NCBI GenBank assembly: GCA_026999335.1
Contig: JALTPW010000387.1
Coordinates: forward strand, 1-11,503
DNA from: Chromatiales bacterium
GTDB taxonomy: Bacteria; Pseudomonadota; Gammaproteobacteria; SZUA-152
DNA length: 11,503 nt
Direction of reading: 5' to 3'
Shown here: one piece after another, positions 7,282 through 11,503 of the stretch
How positions within the stretch are numbered: position 1 is the first letter of the stretch
How the letters are laid out: every line of letters begins with the position of its first letter
Program-made: the position numbers and the translations under genes
Notes under the pieces: model-generated
The model's database searches: none
What the model was told of the DNA's origin: nothing
What the model saw: the letters and a program-made list of their open reading frames with translations, nothing else

Positions 7282-7320
7282 GTTTTGTGTTTTAGATAAA
7301 ACGTGTTTTGCATAAATGAG

Positions 7321-7354
7321 AAAAAGGGCGGTTTTTTTAACGGCCCTTTTTTTT
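7321..7354 (+). terminator. Rho-independent terminator of the atp operon
   Basis: AAAAAGGGC (7321-7329) pairs perfectly with GCCCTTTTT (7343-7351). The loop can be tightened by GTT/AAC inside it. A run of eight T (7347-7354) forms the tail. It lies 40 nt after the atpC stop and separates the atp transcription unit from the noncoding region and glmU. Confidence 0.92.
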
Positions 7355-7365
7355 GCTTTGTGATT

Positions 7366-7396
7366 AGGGGCTGTCAAAATGATTGTTTACGCCCCT
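7366..7396 (+). repeat. Inverted repeat AGGGGC/GCCCCT after the terminator
   Basis: AGGGGC (7366-7371) and GCCCCT (7391-7396) are perfect 6-bp complements around a 19-nt loop that holds CAAAATGATTG. It begins 12 nt after the terminator T-run. It could be a back-up terminator stem (no T tail follows), the end of a degenerate element, or the 5' stem of the structured region that follows. I cannot choose between these. Confidence 0.4.
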
Positions 7397-7399
7397 TAA

Positions 7400-7626
7400 C
7401 TGATACCCGGTTGAGCTTCAACCCTGCCTGCGCAGTACCAGAATTAGTCAGAATGTCATTATTCACCACGGAGGCACAGACAGGGACTGTATTGATGGAT
7501 TGAACTAGCACCTACTGAAAGTAGGTGGGTTAGCGCATTCGGTGCTGATGGCGAAAGTCATCAACAGCGCTATAAATGCGTGTGGGTCAAAACATTAAAA
7601 TCAACGTCACCGTCTAAAGATGGTGG
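7400..7626 (+). ncRNA. Candidate structured RNA: chain of stable stem-loops, no ORF
   Basis: Successive hairpins: GGTTGA-GCT-TCAACC (7409-7423), framed by CTGATAC/GTACCAG (7400-7406/7435-7441, one mismatch); CACCTAC-TGAAA-GTAGGTG (7509-7527); a long hairpin 7534-7580; and CACCGTC-TAAA-GATGGTG (7608-7625, one G-U). The long hairpin has stems CGCATT/AATGCG, GTGCTG/CAGCGC and ATGGC/GTCAT, an internal loop CG/TATA, a CAA bulge and a terminal GAAA tetraloop: 17 base pairs including G-U. G-U pairs that preserve helices and a GNRA loop suggest selection for RNA structure rather than a DNA palindrome. I do not recognise a known family, and no promoter is evident. Strand is assumed + from the G-U pattern and gene direction. 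Confidence 0.35.
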
Positions 7627-7778
7627 TTTTAAGCAAATTAATGGAAAATAAAAGCCTGGCAAAATGCTGTTTTTTCTGCCATTGAGTGGTTTCTATATTC
7701 AATACCTCCATGGTGGGTTGAATGGTGATGTCAGAGTTTCTTAAGTTATCGGCGATATACTGCATAACTTGGCCTTTC
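7627..7778. other. Noncoding A/T-rich stretch with two further inverted repeats
   Basis: No protein gene is visible. TTCAATACC (7698-7706) pairs with GGGTTGAA (7715-7722), with one bulged A. AAGTTAT (7743-7749) and ATAACTT (7764-7770) are perfect 7-bp arms 21 bp apart centre to centre, extendable by two G-U pairs, and they flank a -10-like TATACT (7756-7761). No good -35 box is present, so I do not call a promoter. The end of the stretch is the left copy of the direct repeat TTGGCCTTTCC (7769-7779). Confidence 0.4.
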
Positions 7779-7813
7779 CAATATCATTAAGTTAACAAAA
7801 TGATGACTGTTTT

Positions 7814-7844
7814 GTAGGTTGGTGGTGAGCTTGCGAACCCCAAC
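7814..7844 (+). repeat. REP-like hairpin with 5' GTAG
   Basis: GTAG (7814-7817) is followed directly by a stem GTTGG-(T)-GGT / ACC-CCAAC (7818-7826/7837-7844) with one bulged T. A GTAG tetranucleotide 5' of a short hairpin is the hallmark of REP elements mobilised by REP-associated tyrosine transposases (RAYTs). No such transposase lies in this window. Confidence 0.6.
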
Positions 7845-7856
7845 GAAACCAACAAT

Positions 7857-7883
7857 GCTGGGATTCCTGCGTCACCACCAAGC
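7857..7883 (-). repeat. Inverted, degenerate REP-like hairpin
   Basis: Reverse-strand partner of the preceding unit: TCACCACCAA (7872-7881) is the exact reverse complement of TTGGTGGTGA (7819-7828), and the continuation GAATCCCAGC matches GAACCCCAAC at 8 of 10. It can form its own stem GCTGG/CCAAGC with a bulged A. The GTAG tetranucleotide is lost (TCGC instead). The two units form a head-to-head pair of the BIME type. Confidence 0.5.
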
Positions 7884-7962
7884 GAGAATAAGCAGGACAT
7901 CAGGCTTAACTTAATGGCATTGTTGGCCTTTCCTTTTGCAATGTTTCGTTTGAAGGTTGCCT

Positions 7963-9336
7963 ATGAGTACATATCTGAGTGTTGTTGTCCTGGCCGCAGG
8001 CCGGGGCACGCGCATGAAATCCGACCTCCCCAAGGTCTTGCATCCCATTGCTGCCCGGCCGATGCTGGCGCATGTCATTGATAGTGCGCAGTCCTTGAAT
8101 CCGCAGGCGATCCATGTGGTGTATGGCCATGGAGGAGAACGGGTCAAGGAGCAGTTGTCGGATCTTCCCGTCAGTTGGGTATTACAGTCACAACAGCTTG
8201 GAACCGGGCATGCGGTCAGCCAGGCAATGGAAGTGATCGCGGACTCACAAATCGTCCTGGTGCTGTATGGTGACGTGCCACTGATCAGTCCAGCAACACT
8301 CGCACGGCTTGTTGATGCAGCGAAGGATAATCGCCTGGGCTTACTGACGGCGGAATTGGGTGATCCAACGGGCTACGGTCGAATCGTGCGAGACTCTGCG
8401 GGCAATGTCAGGTCTATTGTTGAACAGAAGGATGCCAGCGCTGATCAGTTGGCCATTGCTGAGATCAATACTGGCATGCTTGCAGTAAATGCGGGTCAGG
8501 TGCGTGGCTGGCTGAGCAGCATCGACAACGGAAATTCGCAGGGCGAGTATTATCTGACGGATATCATCGCATTGGCTGTCGAGAGTGGCGTCACGATCAA
8601 TGCCATTTCCACGACGGATTTGCCGGAAATTGAAGGGGTGAATAACCGGCTTCAACTGGCGAATCTGGAGCGAGTGTTTCAACAACGACAGGCAAGCCGT
8701 CTGATGCTGGAGGGCGTGACCCTGCGTGACCCGGGGCGGTTTGATTTGCGTGGTCAGCTGAAAGTCGGACGTGATGTCGAGATCGATATTGGTGTGCTCA
8801 TTGAAGGTGAAGTAGAACTCGGTGACCGTTGTTACATCGGCCCGAACTGCATTCTCAAAAATGTGGTGCTGGGCAGCGATGTGCGTGTCGAGGCCAACAG
8901 CATCCTGGAATCGTCGACTGTCGGCAAGCAATGCCTGATCGGCCCATTTGCACGTCTGCGTCCGGAGTGTCATCTGGCGGATGGTGTGAAGGTGGGTAAT
9001 TTTGTCGAAATGAAAAAATCGACGGTCGAAAAGGGCAGTAAAATCAGCCATCTGAGTTATGTAGGTGACACCCTCATGGGCGCTAATGTCAATGTGGGTG
9101 CGGGTACTATCACTTGCAACTATGATGGTGCCAACAAACATCAGACGGTGATTGGCGATGATGTATTCATTGGTTCGGATACCCAGCTGGTGGCGCCCGT
9201 GACCATCGGTAATGGTGCGACCATCGGTGCAGGTTCGACCATTACGCACAATGCCCCTGCCGCAGAGCTGACACTGAGCCGTAGTGAACAAAAAACCCGC
9301 AAGGGATGGAAGCGTTCACTGAAGAAAAAATATTAA
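7963..9336 (+). CDS. glmU: Bifunctional GlcN-1-P acetyltransferase / GlcNAc-1-P uridyltransferase
   Basis: Cytoplasmic enzyme that makes UDP-GlcNAc for peptidoglycan and lipopolysaccharide: it acetylates glucosamine-1-phosphate, then transfers UMP from UTP. The protein is 457 aa (E. coli 456). The N-terminal pyrophosphorylase domain shows LAAGRGTRM (residues 10-18), the PKV lysine K24, the metal ligand D104 in LYGDVPL and N227 in EGVNNRLQL. The C-terminal left-handed beta-helix carries hexapeptide repeats, the catalytic H363 (SHLSYVGD) and ITCNYDGANK. The ATG at 7963 is chosen because GAAGG (7952-7956) is 6 nt upstream; an in-frame TTG at 7957 would abut the Shine-Dalgarno directly. It lies after the atp terminator and a MITE-like element and 24 nt before glmS. 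Confidence 0.97.
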   Translation: MSTYLSVVVLAAGRGTRMKSDLPKVLHPIAARPMLAHVIDSAQSLNPQAIHVVYGHGGERVKEQLSDLPVSWVLQSQQLGTGHAVSQAMEVIADSQIVLVLYGDVPLISPATLARLVDAAKDNRLGLLTAELGDPTGYGRIVRDSAGNVRSIVEQKDASADQLAIAEINTGMLAVNAGQVRGWLSSIDNGNSQGEYYLTDIIALAVESGVTINAISTTDLPEIEGVNNRLQLANLERVFQQRQASRLMLEGVTLRDPGRFDLRGQLKVGRDVEIDIGVLIEGEVELGDRCYIGPNCILKNVVLGSDVRVEANSILESSTVGKQCLIGPFARLRPECHLADGVKVGNFVEMKKSTVEKGSKISHLSYVGDTLMGANVNVGAGTITCNYDGANKHQTVIGDDVFIGSDTQLVAPVTIGNGATIGAGSTITHNAPAAELTLSRSEQKTRKGWKRSLKKKY

Positions 9337-9360
9337 TTACTAAATAATGGAATTAAAGTT

Positions 9361-11193
9361 ATGTGTGGAATTGTAGGTGCCGTTGCCGATCGTGATGTTG
9401 TTCCCATTCTACTCGAAGGTCTGAGAAGGCTTGAATATCGAGGTTATGACTCGGCCGGTGTTGCCGTTCTGGATGAAGAGCGCAGTCTGCAGCGGGTGCG
9501 AGCAAAGGGAAAGGTTGCAAACCTTGAAGGAAAAATGACAGATGGCCTGCACGGCCACACGGGCATAGCTCACACGAGATGGGCGACACATGGTGTGCCG
9601 AGCCGGGAAAATGCTCATCCACATATCTGTGAAAATATTGTTGCGGTTGTGCACAACGGCATTATCGAGAACCATGAGGCGTTGCGCGAGCAGCAGGACG
9701 CTACGGGCTACCGGTTTACCTCACAAACCGATACCGAAGTCATTGCACATCAGATACATAACTATTTGGCCAGAGAAGGCCAGGATTTGTTGACGGCGGT
9801 AAAAAATGCCGTCATCGATCTTGATGGTGCTTATGCCTTGGGTGTGATCAGCAGCGAGGAACCTGATCGCCTGGTGGCCGCGCGGCGGGGAAGTCCGCTG
9901 GTGATCGGTGTCGGCATCGGTGAATATTTTATCGCCTCCGATGTGGCCGCGTTACTGCCTGTTACACAGCGTTTTATCTTTCTTGAAGATGGCGACATTG
10001 CAGATATACATCGTGATTCACTGAGTATTATTGATGCCTCGGGAAAACGCGTTGAAAGGCCGGTTCGTGAAAGCGAACTGCGTGCCGATTCCATCGAGCG
10101 TGGTGAATATCGTCACTACATGCTGAAAGAGATTTTTGAACAGCCGCGCGCAATTGCCGAGACGCTGGAAGGGCGTATTGCCAATGGCCGGGTTCTCGAA
10201 CAGGCCTTTGGCGCTGGCGCGGAAAAGATTTTTGATGACGTGCAGGGTGTACACATCATCGCTTGTGGTACCAGTTATCACGCTGGCCTGATCGGTAGGC
10301 ACTGGCTGGAATCCATGGTGGGGGTTCCTTGTAGTGTGGAGGTCGCGAGTGAATTCCGTTATCGCAAGCCGGTGGTGCGCAATAATTCACTGATCGTCAC
10401 TCTCTCACAATCGGGTGAAACGGCCGATACCCTGGCTGGCCTGCAAGAGGCAAAGCGTCTGGGTTTTGGTCATTCCCTATCCATTTGCAACGTCCCAGAA
10501 AGTTCGCTGGTGCGTGCATCGGATCTGGTTTTTCTGACCCGTGCAGGGCCGGAAATTGGTGTGGCCTCCACCAAGGCGTTTACCACTCAACTGGTTGCAC
10601 TCATGTTGCTGGTTATCGTCCTCGGGCGGCGTAATGGGCTGAGTGCAGAAAATGAAAGCCGCTTGGTCAATGAGCTGGAAAAATTACCGGGCAAGGTCGA
10701 GCATGTCCTGAAGCTGGATGAATCCATTGAGGAAATATCCGGTCAGTTTGCCAACATACACAATGCGTTGTTTCTGGGGCGTGGTGCACAGTATCCAGTG
10801 GCCATGGAGGGTGCTCTGAAGCTTAAAGAAATTTCCTATATTCATGCCGAGGCCTATCCTGCGGGTGAATTGAAGCATGGGCCGCTGGCACTGGTGGATG
10901 CCGACATGCCGGTGATTGCCGTTGCGCCCAACAATGAATTGCTGGAAAAACTTAAATCAAACCTACAGGAAGTGCGTGCCCGTGGCGGCAAGTTGATCGT
11001 ATTTGCCGGAGAGGATTCCGAGATGCAGGAGTCCGAAGGTGTACAGGTGCTTGAGGTTGCCCCTGTGGAAGATGCCATCTCACCGATTATTTATACCATC
11101 CCCTTGCAATTGCTTTCTTATCATGTCGCAGTGCTCAAGGGTACGGATGTCGATCAACCGAGGAACCTGGCAAAATCGGTAACGGTTGAATAG
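9361..11193 (+). CDS. glmS: Glutamine-fructose-6-phosphate aminotransferase (isomerizing)
   Basis: First committed step of hexosamine synthesis: fructose-6-phosphate plus glutamine gives glucosamine-6-phosphate. The protein is 610 aa (E. coli 609). The class II glutaminase domain begins MCGIVGAV, so after Met removal the N-terminal Cys is the nucleophile; AHTRWATHG and VHNGIIENH bind glutamine. Two SIS isomerase domains follow, with CGTSYHAG and SQSGETADT for sugar-phosphate binding and EGALKLKEISYIHAEAYPAGELKHGP. The C-terminus ends in the conserved DVDQPRNLAKSVTVE. The Shine-Dalgarno is weak (GGAA at 9349-9352). With only 24 nt after glmU the two are probably co-transcribed, and there is no room for a glmS ribozyme or a GlmZ-type leader. 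The 3' end of the gene is the Tn7 target. Confidence 0.98.
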   Translation: MCGIVGAVADRDVVPILLEGLRRLEYRGYDSAGVAVLDEERSLQRVRAKGKVANLEGKMTDGLHGHTGIAHTRWATHGVPSRENAHPHICENIVAVVHNGIIENHEALREQQDATGYRFTSQTDTEVIAHQIHNYLAREGQDLLTAVKNAVIDLDGAYALGVISSEEPDRLVAARRGSPLVIGVGIGEYFIASDVAALLPVTQRFIFLEDGDIADIHRDSLSIIDASGKRVERPVRESELRADSIERGEYRHYMLKEIFEQPRAIAETLEGRIANGRVLEQAFGAGAEKIFDDVQGVHIIACGTSYHAGLIGRHWLESMVGVPCSVEVASEFRYRKPVVRNNSLIVTLSQSGETADTLAGLQEAKRLGFGHSLSICNVPESSLVRASDLVFLTRAGPEIGVASTKAFTTQLVALMLLVIVLGRRNGLSAENESRLVNELEKLPGKVEHVLKLDESIEEISGQFANIHNALFLGRGAQYPVAMEGALKLKEISYIHAEAYPAGELKHGPLALVDADMPVIAVAPNNELLEKLKSNLQEVRARGGKLIVFAGEDSEMQESEGVQVLEVAPVEDAISPIIYTIPLQLLSYHVAVLKGTDVDQPRNLAKSVTVE

Positions 11194-11218
11194 TGTGCAC
11201 CATGTAGGGTGGGCACGT
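11158..11218 (+). other. Predicted attTn7 target (TnsD recognition region and insertion point)
   Basis: The last 36 nt of glmS (11158-11193) match the E. coli attTn7 core, from memory, at all but 5 positions; the central AACCTGGCAAAATCGGT is unchanged. TnsD reads this coding sequence and Tn7 inserts about 25 bp past the stop, which predicts a point near 11218. No Tn7 end is visible in the 310 bp that follow, so the site appears empty within the window. Confidence 0.7.
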
Positions 11219-11231
11219 TTTGTGTGCCCAC
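11204..11231 (+). repeat. GTAG-type REP-like hairpin downstream of glmS
   Basis: GTAG (11204-11207), one G, then perfect 8-bp arms GTGGGCAC (11209-11216) and GTGCCCAC (11224-11231) with a 7-nt loop GTTTTGT. Outer bases GCACCA (11197-11202) and TGGAGTGC (11234-11241) extend the fold imperfectly. It shares the GTAG-plus-stem layout of the unit at 7814, with a different stem sequence. No T-run follows directly, so it is at best a weak terminator. Confidence 0.6.
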
Positions 11232-11264
11232 GGTGGAGTGCTGTATTTTATAACTTGTTTTTGT

Positions 11265-11311
11265 AAGTGTAGGCTTCAGAGGACTAAATCCTCTAAAGCC
11301 TACTAACACTT
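11265..11311. repeat. Long 47-nt hairpin after glmS, possible bidirectional terminator
   Basis: The stem is built from AAGTGT/ACACTT, AGGCTT/AAGCCT and AGAGGA/TCCTCT (11265-11276, 11278-11283 against 11289-11294, 11296-11301 and 11306-11311), with a C/A mismatch, an ACTA-side bulge and a 5-nt loop CTAAA. It gives about 18 base pairs. The + strand 3' side has only TTT, so it is not a classic intrinsic terminator in that direction, while the preceding CTTGTTTTTG (11254-11263) would give an A-rich 5' flank on the + strand transcript. It may protect or end the glmS mRNA, or be a degenerate mobile repeat. Confidence 0.5.
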
Positions 11312-11503
11312 TAGATGATTTCCACACCAGACTCTGGTACAAACATAAAACAATAGAAGTCATATTCGACCAAGCATTTCACTTGTGTTGGTTTTGGAAA
11401 TGGGGTCTTGGTTAACGCTCCAGTTTGCTGTGGCCGGGTTGGTGATGGCTTTGCCTGCGAAGTCAAAATTCGTTACTTGCGAAAAACAGAAAAACAGGGT
11501 CAG
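11312..11503. other. Noncoding tail, no gene recognised
   Basis: No convincing coding frame on either strand; open stretches are short and interrupted. The only compact symmetry is the 13-bp palindrome ACCAGA-C-TCTGGT (11326-11338), which could be an operator or chance. The window ends in the middle of this stretch (last bases CAGGGTCAG), so a gene or element may start just beyond. Confidence 0.5.

Larger units (their letters stand above)
7779..7922. mobile_element. Miniature inverted-repeat element with flanking direct repeats, upstream of glmU
   Basis: The ends are 17-bp inverted repeats matching at 15 of 17 positions: CAATATCATTAAGTTAA (7779-7795) and TTAACTTAATGGCATTG (7906-7922). Immediately outside lies the direct repeat TTGGCCTTTC (7769-7778 and 7923-7932; 11 bp if the shared C is counted), which looks like a target-site duplication. 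The element is 144 bp, has no ORF and carries two inverted REP-like hairpins. Size, terminal repeats and duplication are what a non-autonomous MITE would show. A TSD of 10-11 bp would fit IS4-type transposases, but I cannot assign a family. It sits 40 bp before the glmU start, so it has probably displaced or replaced upstream control sequences. Confidence 0.65.

Noticed and set aside
7303..7503. 66-codon + strand frame after atpC
   Set aside because: Runs through the terminator stem and T-run; no Shine-Dalgarno and no family resemblance.
7545..7561. Hammerhead-like words CTGATG, GAAA and GTC
   Set aside because: The GAAA is better explained as a tetraloop closing a continuous helix; there is no stem II or stem III in the required places and the CUGAUGA core is not complete.
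7505..7580. Retron-like msr/msd arrangement (short hairpin, TTAGCG, long hairpin)
   Set aside because: No reverse transcriptase gene in the window and no a1/a2 end complementarity found.
7534..7580. Group II intron domain V-like stem with bulge and GAAA loop
   Set aside because: The lower stem is broken by an internal loop and lacks a catalytic AGC/CGC triad at the right place; no other intron domains or intron protein seen.
7400..7922. CRISPR array or integron attC site
   Set aside because: Hairpins differ from each other in sequence and spacing, there are no regularly repeated units, and no attC core pair (GTTRRRY with its complement) bounds a cassette ORF.
7906..8147. Reverse-strand frames overlapping the glmU start
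   Set aside because: Overlap the conserved N-terminus of GlmU and a repeat element; no coding character.
11495..11503. Terminal CAGGGTCAG resembling the start of RAYT-associated element ends
   Set aside because: Only nine bases before the window edge; cannot be supported.

Overview
The window is an almost complete bacterial F-type ATP synthase operon (atpI-atpB-atpE-atpF-atpH-atpA-atpG-atpD-atpC, all on the + strand, 45-7281), followed by the amino-sugar genes glmU and glmS (7963-11193, + strand). The gene order atp operon - glmU - glmS, the subunit lengths (nearly equal to those of E. coli) and the residue-level similarity point to a gammaproteobacterium. Moderate-to-high GC coding DNA, heavy use of intergenic repeats, and an unusual glutamate-type c subunit argue against an enteric and for an environmental lineage (possibly a sulfur or purple-sulfur-type group). 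I cannot name the genus.

Layout. 1-48: possible last codons of an upstream gene overlapping atpI. 45-5222: atpI, the Fo genes atpB, atpE and atpF, then the stalk and F1 genes atpH, atpA and atpG, with short spacers. The atpE leader is very A/T-rich with a strong Shine-Dalgarno, as expected for a subunit needed in about ten copies. 5288-6667: atpD. 6668-6855: an unusually long atpD-atpC spacer made almost entirely of a 171-bp imperfect palindrome that looks like a miniature inverted-repeat element; its left end contains the atpD stop codon. 6856-7281: atpC, followed by a clear rho-independent terminator (7321-7354).

7282-7962: 681 bp without a protein gene. It is dense with hairpins: a chain of stem-loops at about 7400-7626 that could be an undescribed structured RNA, a second hairpin/operator-like zone, and a 144-bp element (7779-7922) with 17-bp terminal inverted repeats and flanking 10-11-bp direct repeats, which carries an inverted pair of GTAG-type REP-like hairpins. 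7963-11193: glmU and glmS, only 24 bp apart. 11158-11218: conserved attTn7 target. A third GTAG-type hairpin lies where Tn7 would insert, then a long 47-nt hairpin and about 190 bp with no recognisable gene.

How it works together: the nine atp genes encode the membrane rotor and stator (a, b, c), the F1 head (alpha, beta, gamma, delta, epsilon) and the assembly helper AtpI. GlmS makes glucosamine-6-phosphate and GlmU makes UDP-GlcNAc for peptidoglycan and LPS. The genes are conventional; what is worth a second look lies in the spacers and in the c-subunit ion site.
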